Position numbers and translations under genes: made by a program | Assembly (NCBI RefSeq): GCF_002251855.1 | Contig: NZ_NOXW01000018.1 | Coordinates: 1 to 64,000 of the forward strand | Direction of reading: 5' to 3' | Length of the DNA stretch: 64,000 nt | DNA from: Rhodoferax sp. TH121 | GTDB taxonomy: Bacteria > Pseudomonadota > Gammaproteobacteria > Burkholderiales > Burkholderiaceae_C | Notes under the pieces: generated by a model | What the model saw: only the letters and a program-made list of their open reading frames with translations | What the model was told of the DNA's origin: nothing | Database searches by the model: none | In this document: positions 10,801 through 18,194 of the stretch, in pieces | Position numbering within the stretch: the first letter of the stretch is position 1 | Layout of the letters: the number at the start of each line of letters is the position of its first letter

Positions 10801-11570
10801 TGGCGCGTGCCGTAGTCCCAGCGCACGGCACCGGTGGCCACCAGCAGGTCTTTGGCATTGACGCTGCTATCCAGCTTGAGATTGCGCGTGACCATGTCCA
10901 GCAGAAGCTGGTTGCTGGCATTGAGGCCGGTGCCGTTGACCAGAATGTCGCCCTGGCGTACGTCAAATCCCGCCAGCGATCCGTCCGATCCGAAATTGGG
11001 GGTGCCGGTGGTCAGCGTGATGCGGTCGGTGTTGATGAAACCGCAGCCGGTGCAGGTGATGCCGTACGGGTTGGCAACCACCACGTTGGCGCGGCCGCCC
11101 AGCACCTCGGTAAACCCGGCCAGCACACTGCGGTTATTGCTGACCACTTCGTTGAGGATGACGCTGGCCTCGCTGCCCAGGTTTTTGTTGGCTGCCACCC
11201 AGCCAGCCAGCTGGGACTGGCGCCCGGCCTGGCTGCTGTTGCCGTTGTTGAGCACCAGGCCCTTGGCGTCGACGTTGTACTGCAGGAACTGGTTGTGCGA
11301 GAGCCCGGCCGAATTGGCGCGCGCAATGTCCACCACGGTGACGCCGTTGGGTGCAATGTAGCTGCCGGTGGCACTGTTGGCCGTGACCACCGAGCCATCG
11401 GCCCAAGTCTGGCCTGGGCCGAAGAAGCCCAAGCTGCCCACCAGTGCGGTGGCGGCAAAGCGGGCGCGGCGTGTGTTGCTGGTGCTGCGGGCATGGCCGC
11501 TGCCGTGTTCCGACACGGCAACCCAAGCGTTGCGGCAGCTGTTCCAGACGATGCGGTAGATGTGGTTCAT
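1812..11570 (-). CDS. TpsA: filamentous-haemagglutinin-type adhesin with C-terminal repeat domain
   Basis: This 3252-residue exoprotein is the secreted partner of a two-partner secretion system. The start at 11570 is chosen because the next residues (MNHIYRIVWNSCRNAWVAVS) form an extended signal peptide region as in FHA-type proteins; a hydrophobic core and a cleavage site near residue 57 (QTWA/DG) follow. The TPS domain spans about residues 58-300 and includes NPYGITCTGCGFINT near 166-180. The central 2000 residues are Gly/Ala/Ser/Asn-rich haemagglutinin repeats predicted to form a beta-helix. From about residue 2735, roughly 25 repeats of 17-19 residues (DDAKGSDQAKG plus a Pro/Ala-Arg segment) lead to a Pro-rich tail ending ESAM. 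There is no VENN motif and no recognisable CdiA-type toxin domain, so an adhesin or biofilm role is more likely than contact inhibition. The gene begins 10 bp after tpsB. Confidence 0.92.
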   Translation of the reverse strand: MNHIYRIVWNSCRNAWVAVSEHGSGHARSTSNTRRARFAATALVGSLGFFGPGQTWADGSVVTANSATGSYIAPNGVTVVDIARANSAGLSHNQFLQYNVDAKGLVLNNGNSSQAGRQSQLAGWVAANKNLGSEASVILNEVVSNNRSVLAGFTEVLGGRANVVVANPYGITCTGCGFINTDRITLTTGTPNFGSDGSLAGFDVRQGDILVNGTGLNASNQLLLDMVTRNLKLDSSVNAKDLLVATGAVRWDYGTRQVTGNTTPSGAAPSYAIDTAALGGMYANSIQLIANESGVGVRMRGDAAASSGDFTLTAAGTIELRNSVSAQRDLNVRTSSNASTALSASDSALTAGRDIALEASQGGVALSGGALVASGALALTGQMLSDNASNSAQSNNNLRFAGGALNLNTSGNSSIDGTQWRGVSSVTANLGALAIGNNGAELLSDGNLTLRTQSGNMQLGKAKVGANGDLTLESAGTLRTEADAAQGLISRNGNIDLRAAQAVDNAGSVTAAAGRTRVRSNGLVNSGTMYGASQLDIADANGAASGSFSNSGTLYTGGDLRLRAASASNIANANDPSKGWVQANSASDVQLASLDNSGTWILSSSAGSGDTLTLSGALTNSGTLQSANAATVQANSVDNRGAVLGAAALTLQTDQGLVNRSNARIQSAAALSLDAGSGTLSNESGAVLKGASLRANSNGTLDNKGTLVASSGAATLRSNGLTNSGNIYGASQLDIADANGAASGSFSNSGTLYTDGDLRLRAASASNIANANDPSKGWIQANSASDVQLASLDNSGTWILSNSAGSGDTLTLSGALTNSGTLQSASNATVQAASLENKKLVWAAGNLSLALSSNPASGYGFDNSGKVYSKATLSLNSAGIHMRNQAGSLVAADRLQLENLGNVENAGNIQGGGSANSVISASGTLHNDVGGFITLATASSGRGGLVADTITNDGTIQSLGAMDLTATTRIDNNANANILANGDIRVRGGSANTLAMFYNKSRVESQGTLDVAGYSDSDNITLNIGDGAMNVGQDVTIRSNGFGIEDGGSLAAKRNLTVRSANLLIKGSRSSVLGATGGSGLADIQINNSVTNKGLVFSGNDLNFVATSVTNEITGGFSARNDAQISVVGNINNKGAIWSGHNLLLNAEGMVKNFGTLSGATGTIDADGSIAIEAQRLINNGSIRALGDVSVKAEDISNATADSTFNDAGWDWVYSSTTLLADNNAQWSRTKAYNGAQPYKPQILAGGTVRLFDFVTAINRRAVISANTVRLEGRAGAGATFVNSDVPAPTETYIDDWNHYYHWLNFFAGGQGGAGPDFAMYSAANLGNVHLSSNSGTSATPGVGVFGSNGNSSVIISNVAVTLNSVGSKQAFTVNAGRDGTISSQAPTDNTSQVNGVVGGSSNASGGSVGAASAISFGGINFTLPSNPNGRFVVSPTPNANYLIETNPRYLNAPVNSVSSDYLAQQLGYSPDTILKRLGDAGYEAYLVQQQLVAQTGKELLRGNSSTSEQMKKLMDNAAAQRGSLGLVLGMAPTEAQLNQLQSDMLWMVESTVQGQRVLVPVVYLSAKTRDSVARGVVIEADNLAMKVDSLTNKGGTISGNQTAVIVSKGDIVNLSGTIQGGDVTLVSESGSIVNKTLSSRNGNGTTIGPVASISATKDLALVASDKISVIGAQVNAGGDALLKAGNGVVFDTIEKRSTSSSQSSEKGFLRSKESSTQTTTVEQVQSGLNVGGNLAIVSDKSITLAGTNIQVGKDAVLLAKEDVQIINRTNSTETKTQTKEEGLFVGGGLWGTSTTKSTETVSQNVASNMNVGGSLVAQAGKDITLQGSKLDVAKDAALKAQNIKILAGKEGVETHTETETTSILKIVGGSGSSNSSASGSATGVAARNGASGDVGGSAQAGAQGAGGLAFLSTEKTSTDALSQKNVASALNIGGNAQMVATDKITIQGSSVDAKGSMAVAAKQLELLAGKDIETRTVRSEQTNVGLMASSNNSVAAGAGASGSTGAAGVNGSANASASANSETGIAFVDSTQSRTDSLNIRNSASSLKSGGNLSVQASDKVTLEGSTLAAGGNLALQTKTLDVRTSENISTSTTTTTNTKVGLMANSTNKAEAGAAAQAGAGALLPSASASASAGSSNTLDLLRVQTGTDSSLSTTNNKSQISAGGNMAITATDISVQGSDIAAGGNVDLKAVNMRFSAAADRKETSSTRNTTSAGLYLEASSGANAEAQANAKAGASAEIGMGYQARNVDQSTVSGSSTAVTSSIRAGGDLNRTATGKISDVGTQIAVGGSMTQSASEIESLAARDTSYSSSRTLDNSAKVGMYAGASANAGVSTGAGYDASVGGRVSVSSQTSMASENASKAVTSNITVGKNFSSQSSGSTTLEGTRIQAGGDVDIGAKTLDYKAAQNTQSSSALNVNVGAVVSVNVNAQSVVGGSVSVAADTTVGQASRSTDVAGAIVAGGNTRLKSSGDMTLKGTSIDSAGSTSIDAGGKLSILAAEDKSSSTTHNANASVTLGMSTGGKAGADGSKETGGMFEVAGGYSQSTAQSNTKTAGSIRSGQGTQLRSGADIDLEGTRIQSGGNTVLDAKGNTNLRAATSTASNVSAGVQLGVGLDRKKEDSATQTKTTTKANLSGAVDFALNESSTNEKVSISSGGSSTLRTGGNLLNESASIAGAGGSQLQVGGQTTNKAVKDSNTNVALGIKADVTLSKTTTTEKPQPADPAKGASDSAKGNDPAKGSDDAKGAPAPGDNDDAKGSDQAKGSSPAPRDDDAKGSDQAKGSGAAPRGEDDAKGADLAKGANPAPRDDDAKGSDQAKGSNPAPRGDDDAKGADMAKGSGAAPRGDDDAKGADLAKGATPAPRDDAKGADMAKGSGAAPRSDDDAKGSDQAKGSSPAPRDDAKGADMAKGSNAAPRGDDDAKGSDQAKGSSPAPRDDAKGADMAKGSNAAPRGDDDAKGSDQAKGSSPAPRDDAKGADMAKGSNAAPRGDDDAKGADLAKGSGTAPRGDDDAKGSDQAKGSSPAPRDDAKGADMAKGSNAAPRGDDDAKGSDQAKGATPAPRDDAKGADMAKGSNAAPRGEDGAKGADLAKGSTPAPRDDAKGADLAKGSGTAPRGEDDAKGADLAKGSTPAPRDDAKGADLAKGSGTAPRGDDDAKGSDQAKGANPAPRDDAKGADMAKGSGAAPRGDDEAKGSDQAKGANPAPPSDDGKAAPAGTLNRSTAGADTAKAGPEFVLPLPIPLPPSLPESAM
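1930..3340 (-). repeat. In-frame tandem repeat encoding the TpsA C-terminal domain
   Basis: About 25 units of 51-57 bp encode variants of DDAKG(S/A)D(Q/L/M)AKG followed by (S/A)xxAPR(GD). Two unit types mostly alternate, 'SDQ...PAPR' and 'ADM/ADL...AAPRGD', which suggests a higher-order dimer of about 108 bp. Neighbouring units are nearly identical at DNA level, a sign of recent expansion by slippage or unequal recombination. Several other frames stay open through the block only because the period is a multiple of three. Confidence 0.9.
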
Positions 11571-11580
11571 GGTGCGGTCC

Positions 11581-13302
11581 CTAGATCGAATAGGCAAGGC
11601 GCAGCCAGACACTGGCTGGCTCGCGGGTCATGGTGGAGGGCTGGGCCAGGGCCTGGGTGGCCGAGAGGTCGGCTGAAAGGCCGCGCCAGCGCAGCGAGAC
11701 GCCCAGCGCCATGCCGCTCAGAAAACCGTCGGTGGCGCCGGGTGCGCGGTTGCGCACGGCGCCAAAGTCGTAGCCGACGTACAGACGAGCGGCCAGCGCG
11801 GTGCTGCCGCTTCCCAGGCGCACCGGCGTGGCCAGTTCATTGCGCACGTAGTAGCCGTGGTCGCCGCTGAGCGACTGGGTGGTGAAGCCGCGCACCGAGC
11901 CCAAGCTGCCAATCAACATTTGCTGCGCGCCGTACAGCGTGGTCAGCCCGTACTGGCCATTGAACTGGCTGCTCCAGCTGAAGTCTCGCCCACCCAGGCG
12001 GAAGCTCTGACTGATGGCCAAGTCGGCGCTAAGGCGGCGGAACTGGGCGCGTGGCGCCTCTTCGGCCAAGTCGGCGGCGTCTTTCTGGGCGTCCAGTGCG
12101 TCCAGGCCCTGGGCGTAGGCCAGCTGGCCACTGAGCATGCCGTCGCGCAACACCTGGGAACCGCTGGCGCTGAGGTCCGCATAGGCCAGCGTGCGGCTGC
12201 TGACGGTCAGGCGCTGGCGTTCCAGGAAGTTGTCTGTGGCAGTGCGGGTGAGCCGCGCCGCGGTGCTGGCGCGGCGGGTCTGGTCGCGGTAGACCACGCG
12301 GTCCAGCCCTAGGCTGGTGGTTTCGGTTTCGCCCTCACTGCGCAGGCGGCTGCCGCTGGCGGTGGCGAAGATGTTGAGGTAGCTGGACTTGCTGTAGCTG
12401 GCGGTGACCGCCGCATAGCCCAGCGGCAGCCAGAGTTCGAGCGCATCGTTCTCCGAACGGTGGCCGCTGCGCTCGGGCGTGAAGCTTTCGCGGCGGCTGG
12501 CCACCAGGCGTTCGTTCCAGCCCAGCGGGCTGTCCAGCGTCAGCGAGAGCAGGGCATTGTGGGTGCCAGTGGATTCGCTGCCCTGGTTGTCGGCCGAGAC
12601 CAGCAGGTGGGCCGGGCGTTGTGCCTGGTTGCGCACCACCACCACGCTGGCGCCGGGCTCGCTGCCGGGCTCGATGTCCATGCGGGCATTGTTGGAACCC
12701 AGCCGGTTGATCTGCTCAATGCCCTGCTCGAGGTCGCGCAGGTTCAGCAGCTCACCGGGCGCGCGCGGGAAGGCGTTGGGCAGGCGGATGCCGGCTTCGT
12801 CGCCCTCAATGCGATAGCGCTCGATGCTGCCCTCCAGCACCTGCAGCAACAGGGTGCCGGTCTTGAGATTCTGCGCAGGCAGGTAAACGCGTGTGGTGAC
12901 GTAGCCGCGCTCCAGGTACTGGCGCGTCAGCGCGCCCAGCAGCGCCTCGATGCCAGCCACGCCTAGGCATTGGCCGACAAACGGCGCGGTGACGGCGCGC
13001 ACCTGTTCGGCATCCAGTCGATCGGCACCGATCACCCTGACTTCAGCCACCGGGTGGCAGGTTGCGTCTGTCGCGTTCCCGCTGGCCGGGGGCAGGTAGC
13101 GCTCCAGATTGGCGCCTTCTTGCGGAGGTAGTTCGCGGCGCGCATCGCGCAAGTCCTGCTGCAAGCGTTCCTGCTGCTGGCGCAGGATCGTTTCACTCTG
13201 GCGTGTGCTGGTATCAATGTCGGCGGAGGTCTGCGCCAGCGCGCTCGCTGCCAGGCAGGTGCCGATTAGAAAAATGCCGGATTTCAAAGCCCCGTATCCC
13301 AT
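11581..13302 (-). CDS. TpsB: FhaC/ShlB-type outer-membrane transporter
   Basis: This 573-residue protein exports the adjacent TpsA across the outer membrane. The ATG at 13302 is chosen because it gives a clean signal peptide (GIFLIGTCLAASALAQ, cleavage near residue 24); the frame is open further upstream but encodes nothing plausible. After the signal comes a charged helix (about residues 33-55), two POTRA-like domains (about 70-220), and a 16-strand-type barrel. The conserved VRGF motif, the Omp85-superfamily loop 6 signature, is at about residue 470, and the protein ends in Ile preceded by alternating hydrophobics typical of a last beta strand (VWLRLAYSI). It precedes tpsA by 10 bp in the same operon and is divergent from the large regulator gene. 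Confidence 0.92.
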   Translation of the reverse strand: MGYGALKSGIFLIGTCLAASALAQTSADIDTSTRQSETILRQQQERLQQDLRDARRELPPQEGANLERYLPPASGNATDATCHPVAEVRVIGADRLDAEQVRAVTAPFVGQCLGVAGIEALLGALTRQYLERGYVTTRVYLPAQNLKTGTLLLQVLEGSIERYRIEGDEAGIRLPNAFPRAPGELLNLRDLEQGIEQINRLGSNNARMDIEPGSEPGASVVVVRNQAQRPAHLLVSADNQGSESTGTHNALLSLTLDSPLGWNERLVASRRESFTPERSGHRSENDALELWLPLGYAAVTASYSKSSYLNIFATASGSRLRSEGETETTSLGLDRVVYRDQTRRASTAARLTRTATDNFLERQRLTVSSRTLAYADLSASGSQVLRDGMLSGQLAYAQGLDALDAQKDAADLAEEAPRAQFRRLSADLAISQSFRLGGRDFSWSSQFNGQYGLTTLYGAQQMLIGSLGSVRGFTTQSLSGDHGYYVRNELATPVRLGSGSTALAARLYVGYDFGAVRNRAPGATDGFLSGMALGVSLRWRGLSADLSATQALAQPSTMTREPASVWLRLAYSI

Positions 13303-13392
13303 GGTGTGTGTGTTGGCTGGTCCGCGTATGCGGGGCCGGCCGTCAAGAGGTGGCAACCCGTTTCGGGTAGATTCGGGCATCCTAGGTTGGGG

Positions 13393-13425
13393 GCGTAAGA
13401 GCCGCGTAAGAGCGGCCTCTAACGC
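13393..13425. promoter_or_regulatory. Candidate operator: 11-bp-spaced direct repeat plus inverted copy
   Basis: Between the divergent tpsB and regulator genes, GCGTAAGAGC occurs at 13393-13402 and again at 13404-13413, a spacing of 11 bp. A third, inverted copy with one mismatch (CTCTAACGC, 13417-13425) makes a near-palindrome with the second. Direct repeats spaced one helical turn apart are the known target format of SARP-family regulators, and the adjacent gene encodes a SARP/BTAD protein. A second pair, TTCGGG at 13362 and 13372, lies just beside it. Binding is inferred. Confidence 0.5.
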
Positions 13426-13465
13426 CAACACCTGCGTGATTGACCTCAAGGAATCGCTTTTCCCT

Positions 13466-16400
13466 ATGCCCGCCCGACAAAATGCAAGCCGCCCCGCTGC
13501 TGTGGTGCTGTGCCTGCTCGGATACCCGCGCCTGCTACGTGATGGCGTGGAACTCACCTCCCGCATCAAGTACCGCAAGGGCCTGGCCCTGCTGGCCTAC
13601 CTGGGGGCGCAACCCGGCGTTTGGTGCACACGCGAGGCACTGGCCGAGCTGCTGTGGCCCGGCCTGGCGCCTGCGGCGGCGCGCACCAACTTGCGCCAGG
13701 TGCTCAACAATCTGGCGCAGACGCTGGATGATGGCGGCCAATTCCTGCAAAAGCGTGACGCAGCTGTGCGCCTGGAACCTGGCGCCGCGGCCGACTTGCC
13801 CCTGGATATGGCACTGCTGTCGGACGAGGCGCTCAACCGCGTGAAAGAAGAAACTCCGGCCGCGCGCCGCTGGCGCACGCGCATACTGGAGCCCCGTTTG
13901 GCGCAGCTGACAGGGCCGTTCTGCGAAGGCTTCGAACTTCCCGACACACCCGATTTTTCCACCTGGTTGCAGGCACGGCGCGGCTACGTACACAGCCGCG
14001 TAGAGCTACTGCTGGAGGCCTTGTGCAGCATGCAGCAGCTCGAAGGGCGACTGTCCCAAGCCATTGAGACGGCGCGCCATTTGCTTGGCGTGGCGCCGCA
14101 CAAGGAGGCGCACCAACACCTGCTGATGACGCTGTTGGCCGCGTCGGGCGAGGCACGCGCGGCGCTCGCGGTGTTCGACACCTACGCGCTGGCGCTGCGG
14201 CGCGATTTGGGCGTGGCGCCGAGCGAGCGCCTGCAGGCGCTGCGCGAGGAGATTGGGTGCAAGCTCAAGGACACTGAAACGCTGGCAATAGGCGCCAGCA
14301 CCCACAGTGCGGAGCTGCGCCAACTCGTGGGCGTGTACTGCCACCCGGCGACCACGGCCAGCGACAGCCTGCGCGCGGGCTTTGTCGCACAAGTCAAGAC
14401 TGTGGTTGAGCCCTGGGGCGGGCGCGTGGTGTCCACGCTGGGGCGTGGCGTGCTGGCCGTGTTTGGCCTGGAGCGCCAAGCCGAACGTGCCGGGCAGCGC
14501 GCATTTCTCGCAGCGCAGGCCTTGCTCGCGCTACCAGCGGAGGGCGGCGTGGCCGTGGGCGTGAGCGCAGGGCAGGTGCTGCTTTATCCGTCCAGCGACC
14601 TGCCGCACTGGGGCGGCGACATGCTGGATCTGGCGCGCCTGGTCGGCTGGAGCGCCCAGCCCGGCGAGGTGCTGGCTGATGCGAATGCGGCCCTGCTGGG
14701 CGGTGAATGGTTTGACTTCAGCGATGCCGGCCCACGCCTGTTCCCGGGCGCGCAGACGGCCACACCGCTGCTGCGCCTGTGCGGGGCTGCGGCCCTGCCT
14801 GGTGGCCACACCACCAGCCCGCTGGTGGGACGTGCGAGTGAGCTTGCGCAGCTGAACCAGGCATGGCACGCGGTGGGGGCCGGCCAGGCACGCATCGTGG
14901 TGCTGCGGGCCCCGCCGGGCCTGGGCAAGACCTCGCTGGCCGATGCGTTTGCCACCCAGGTGGAGGCCGGCCAGGGTAGGGTGCGGCGTATCCAGTGTCG
15001 GCTGGAGCACCAGCACGAAGCCCTGTTTCCGGTGCTGGTCGAAGCCGGCATTCGCGCCGAGTCAACGCGTTTCGAAGCCTTGTCGAAAAACGATGTGTTT
15101 GACGCGCTGATCGCCGACTTCTGTGCGCAGGCCGCCACGCAGCCTACGCTGCTGCTGGTCGATGATCTGCACTGGTCCGACCTGGCCACGCGCGAACTGC
15201 TGGGCCAGCTGGTGCATGGCCTGGGTGCACAGCCGCTGCTGCTGCTGGCCACCACCCGACCCGAGATCGAATTGGATTTTCCGGCCGAACGCTGCACCCT
15301 GATTGACCTGGCGCCGCTAGACCATGCGGGCTCGCTATCCATGATTGGTGCGCACGACCCGCAGGGCACCATTGCTGCGGCCGAGCGCGAGGGTATTGCC
15401 AAGGTCTGCGGCGGCATTCCGCTGTTTGTGGAGCGCCAGGTGAAGGCGCGGTTGCAGGGCGGGCACCACTGGCTGTCGATCAGCACGCTGCTACAGGGTG
15501 AGCTCGACAAGCTGGGTCCGTACAAGCCCGTGCTCAATGCGGCGGCCGTGTTGGGCAACCAGTTTGAACGCAGCCACCTGGCCCAGCTGCTGCCCGAGGC
15601 GGACATTGCAGCGGCGCTGGCACGCGCCACCCAGCTGCAGCTGATAGAGACCCCCTGGGCCGGCAGCTGCCGCTTCCGTCACGCGCTGATCCGCGACGCG
15701 GCCTACGAAAGTCTGCCCGCGCCGCGCCGCCGCGCGTTGCATGAGGCAGCGGCCCGCCTGCTGATGCGGCAGGCCGACAGCCCGGCGGCCGAGCTGGCCG
15801 GCCACTTGGAGCGCGCCGACTGTGCGCACGAGGCGGCAGCCTGGTGGACCAAGGCAGGTGAGCAGGACATGCAGAAAGAGTTTGCTGGGGACGCCATGGT
15901 GAGTTTTGGCAAGGCCATCGCGTTGCTGGAGGCGCAGAACCGAGAGACCGACCGTTTCTGGCGCAATGCCATCCGCATTCGCCTGGGCTACGCCAGCCAG
16001 ATGGCGCACGGGCTGGGCGCCACTTCGACCTACGAGCTGTTCTCGGCCATCGTGGCCGAGATACAGGCGCGCCCCGACGAGTGCGAACCCGGCCAGCTGT
16101 TTGCAGCACTGAGCGGCTGTTACATGGGCGCGAGCTCACTGACCAAGGAGGAGGGGCTGGCACTGGCGCACCGACTGGAGTCGTTGGCGCGCACCGAGGC
16201 CGAGTTGCTGATGGCCAGCTTTGCGCTGGGCAATACGCTGTTCTGGCTGGGCCGGTTTGCCGAGGCGGCGCAGTGGCAGCAGAAGTGCATGGCACTGGCC
16301 GAGACGGTGGCCTTCTCCGAGCGCATCCGTTACACCGTGGATGACCCGGCCGTAACCAGCCGCGCGTTGCACGCCTGGACGCTGTGCTACTTGGGCCAAG

Positions 16401-16969
16401 AAGCGCAGGCCCTGGCCATGGCCGAGGAGGCCGTTGCCCGCGGCCGCCGCGGCCGGCGCGCGCATGCGCTGTGCTTTGCCATGATGTTGGCCACCTGCAT
16501 GCACTTCAGTCGCAGCGACACGGCGCGCGCGGGCCGGCTGGCCACCGACACCCTGGCGCTGGCGCGCCAGTACCGCTTTCCTTTGTGGGAGGCCGGTGCT
16601 GGTCTCCTGCACCTTTGGGCACTGGCCGAGTCCGGTCATCTGACCACGGCCGAAGATCTTCTAAACGCAGCCACTATGTTGCGTCAGGCCATCCCGAGCC
16701 GCGCCAACACCTCGCGCTGGTTTGTCATTCGTGCGCTGATGGCACAGGGCGAGCCCATGCCTGCCGAAGAACTGCTGGATGTTGCGCTTCGGGAGGTGGA
16801 GACCATGGAGGAGCAGTACTGCTGGGCAGACCTGCTGTGGCTCAAGAGCAGTTGCCTGCGCTTGCGTGGCCAGAACGTCGAAGCCGAGGCCTGCGCCCAG
16901 GCAGCACGTTCACTTGCGCATCAGCAGAAGCGCGTAGAACCAGCAGCGTTACAAACTTGTGCTGCCTAG
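13466..16969 (+). CDS. SARP/BTAD transcriptional regulator with cyclase-like, AAA ATPase and helical-repeat domains
   Basis: This 1167-residue protein begins with a winged-helix DNA-binding domain (about residues 10-100), followed by a bacterial transcriptional activation domain (about 105-260, including a helical stretch ending SERLQALREE). Residues about 280-440 resemble a class III adenylate/guanylate cyclase fold (GGRVVSTLGRGVLAVF, then GVSAGQVLL) but without an obvious full catalytic set, so it may be a sensor. A STAND/AAA-16 ATPase follows, with Walker A APPGLGKTS near 481-489 and Walker B LLLVDDLHW near 560-568. The last 500 residues are TPR-like helices. The ATG at 13466 is preceded by AAGGA, although the spacing is long. 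Its divergence from tpsB suggests control of the secretion locus, which is inference. Confidence 0.85.
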   Translation: MPARQNASRPAAVVLCLLGYPRLLRDGVELTSRIKYRKGLALLAYLGAQPGVWCTREALAELLWPGLAPAAARTNLRQVLNNLAQTLDDGGQFLQKRDAAVRLEPGAAADLPLDMALLSDEALNRVKEETPAARRWRTRILEPRLAQLTGPFCEGFELPDTPDFSTWLQARRGYVHSRVELLLEALCSMQQLEGRLSQAIETARHLLGVAPHKEAHQHLLMTLLAASGEARAALAVFDTYALALRRDLGVAPSERLQALREEIGCKLKDTETLAIGASTHSAELRQLVGVYCHPATTASDSLRAGFVAQVKTVVEPWGGRVVSTLGRGVLAVFGLERQAERAGQRAFLAAQALLALPAEGGVAVGVSAGQVLLYPSSDLPHWGGDMLDLARLVGWSAQPGEVLADANAALLGGEWFDFSDAGPRLFPGAQTATPLLRLCGAAALPGGHTTSPLVGRASELAQLNQAWHAVGAGQARIVVLRAPPGLGKTSLADAFATQVEAGQGRVRRIQCRLEHQHEALFPVLVEAGIRAESTRFEALSKNDVFDALIADFCAQAATQPTLLLVDDLHWSDLATRELLGQLVHGLGAQPLLLLATTRPEIELDFPAERCTLIDLAPLDHAGSLSMIGAHDPQGTIAAAEREGIAKVCGGIPLFVERQVKARLQGGHHWLSISTLLQGELDKLGPYKPVLNAAAVLGNQFERSHLAQLLPEADIAAALARATQLQLIETPWAGSCRFRHALIRDAAYESLPAPRRRALHEAAARLLMRQADSPAAELAGHLERADCAHEAAAWWTKAGEQDMQKEFAGDAMVSFGKAIALLEAQNRETDRFWRNAIRIRLGYASQMAHGLGATSTYELFSAIVAEIQARPDECEPGQLFAALSGCYMGASSLTKEEGLALAHRLESLARTEAELLMASFALGNTLFWLGRFAEAAQWQQKCMALAETVAFSERIRYTVDDPAVTSRALHAWTLCYLGQEAQALAMAEEAVARGRRGRRAHALCFAMMLATCMHFSRSDTARAGRLATDTLALARQYRFPLWEAGAGLLHLWALAESGHLTTAEDLLNAATMLRQAIPSRANTSRWFVIRALMAQGEPMPAEELLDVALREVETMEEQYCWADLLWLKSSCLRLRGQNVEAEACAQAARSLAHQQKRVEPAALQTCAA

Positions 16970-16983
16970 GCAAGCCCACTCCT

Positions 16984-17009
16984 GAATTGATAGCTGTTTG
17001 CGCAGTACC
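16984..17009 (+). repeat. Interspersed repeat, partial copy 2
   Basis: The core TAGCTGTTTGCGCAGTA matches the repeat family, but the GGAG segment and the right-hand half are degraded. It lies just after the regulator gene. The rest of the 271-bp gap up to 17240 shows no convincing gene. Confidence 0.5.
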
Positions 17010-17240
17010 GATCGCATCAAACAGTACTTTTGAATGTCAATCTAGCCCTCTAAGGGTTGACTCTGAGGGCGGGGATTTGTCGCCGTTCTAGGCGCGGTGT
17101 GACAAGGTCGTGAGATTTACGCCGCAACTGGTGTTGGCCTCGGCCTCCAGCACCGCAGAACTGTGGAGAGTATTGGCCACTTCACGTCAAGGCAAATCTG
17201 CCAGTGTTGATTGCCAGGTCAAATTGATGTGAGTGAACGG

Positions 17241-17546
17241 CTAGGTAGTGTTCCGGGCCTGAATGTCCAATGGGCGAACCTTTGAATACACCCACAGGCC
17301 AATTGCAGAGGCAGAGCCTAAGAATGCAGTGAAAAGCACTGCGAGAAGGACACCCAAAAGTGGGCCCGCAATAAGGCCTGCAACTCCGTACAAGGGTTGC
17401 CCATTCCATGTGACTGTTTTGAATCCCAGCATTGCAAAAATGCCGAGCAAGAGTCCAAGGGGAGTCATTGAAACGGTTAACCCGATCAACCAAAGCTTGT
17501 AAATGGTCCCGGTGCTAAGCCTCTGGATGGAAATGGTTGTAAACAC
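17241..17546 (-). CDS. Small membrane protein, unknown function
   Basis: This 101-residue protein has two clear hydrophobic segments at about residues 18-40 (LWLIGLTVSMTPLGLLLGIF) and 53-85 (YGVAGLIAGPLLGVLLAVLFTAFLGSASAIGLWVY); the second is long enough for two helices. The sequence between them (KTVTWNGQPLYG) and the C-terminal KVRPLDI look like a conserved family pattern. I recognise no function. It stands alone, with GC lower than its neighbours and about 200 bp of non-coding sequence on both sides. Confidence 0.6.
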   Translation of the reverse strand: MFTTISIQRLSTGTIYKLWLIGLTVSMTPLGLLLGIFAMLGFKTVTWNGQPLYGVAGLIAGPLLGVLLAVLFTAFLGSASAIGLWVYSKVRPLDIQARNTT

Positions 17547-17774
17547 TGATTGCTGTCCTTGTTTGACTAAAACACCACAGTATTGTGAAGATCACTTCCC
17601 GACGTGAACATCCCCCAATCGGGTGAATATTGACAGAAGCCGAACTGCATTTCTGATGCCTTTGCCTATCGTCAATGAGTGGATCTACATATCACGCGGG
17701 AGTCCAAGCGTTAAGACGTTTAAAGTTCAACGCGACCAGTCTTTGTGAAAGTTTTGCTGTCGAGGGTTCTTGCA

Positions 17775-18134
17775 ATGCCTACGTCTCCCTTAGAAGTTAT
17801 TCAACATCAACTGAGCGCCTACAACGCGAAGGACATAGAAGGTCTTTTGGCTACCTATGCGCCCGATGCAGAGCAATACACCTTGCACGGTGAGCGATTG
17901 GCCAAAGGGCGGGAGGAAATGCGTACCCGGTTTCTTGCAAGGTTCGCAGAGCCAGACTTGCACGCGCGCCTGCTGTCCCGGACTGTCATGGGCAACGTGG
18001 TCGTAGACCTCGAATTGATTACCCGGAATTTCCCTGAAGGTATTGGGACCCTGGAAATGCTTTGCATCTATGAGGTTGCAAATGGCCATATCCAAAAGGT
18101 GTCATTCGCGTCGGGTGAGAAGCGGCTGAACTGA
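17775..18134 (+). CDS. NTF2-like / SnoaL-fold protein
   Basis: This 119-residue protein has the pattern of the SnoaL/NTF2 fold: an N-terminal helix followed by the YNAKDIEGLLATYAPDAEQY segment (about residues 15-34), then alternating beta strands. Members are often isomerases or small-ligand binding proteins, but no catalytic residues can be assigned here. The ATG at 17775 is preferred to the upstream start because GAGGG lies 8 bp before it. It converges with the sulfhydrylase gene across a strong stem-loop. Confidence 0.72.
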   Translation: MPTSPLEVIQHQLSAYNAKDIEGLLATYAPDAEQYTLHGERLAKGREEMRTRFLARFAEPDLHARLLSRTVMGNVVVDLELITRNFPEGIGTLEMLCIYEVANGHIQKVSFASGEKRLN

Positions 18135-18147
18135 GGGCCTGTCGCCA

Positions 18148-18180
18148 GCACCCGACAGCGGGGTGGCCGCCATCGGGTGC
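18148..18180. terminator. Bidirectional terminator-like stem-loop
   Basis: GCACCCGA (18148-18155) pairs perfectly with TCGGGTGC (18173-18180). Inside, GCGG pairs with CCGC around a five-base loop, the two stems being separated by symmetric CA/CA mismatches. It sits exactly between two convergent genes. Neither side has a clear T tract, so rho-independent action is uncertain. Confidence 0.5.
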
Positions 18181-18194
18181 GAGCGGATGTCGCC

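Noticed and set aside
17110..17232. A short plus-strand frame of about 40 residues after the large regulator
   Set aside because: It starts with GTG without a ribosome site and resembles no family; it could be a relic, but nothing supports expression.
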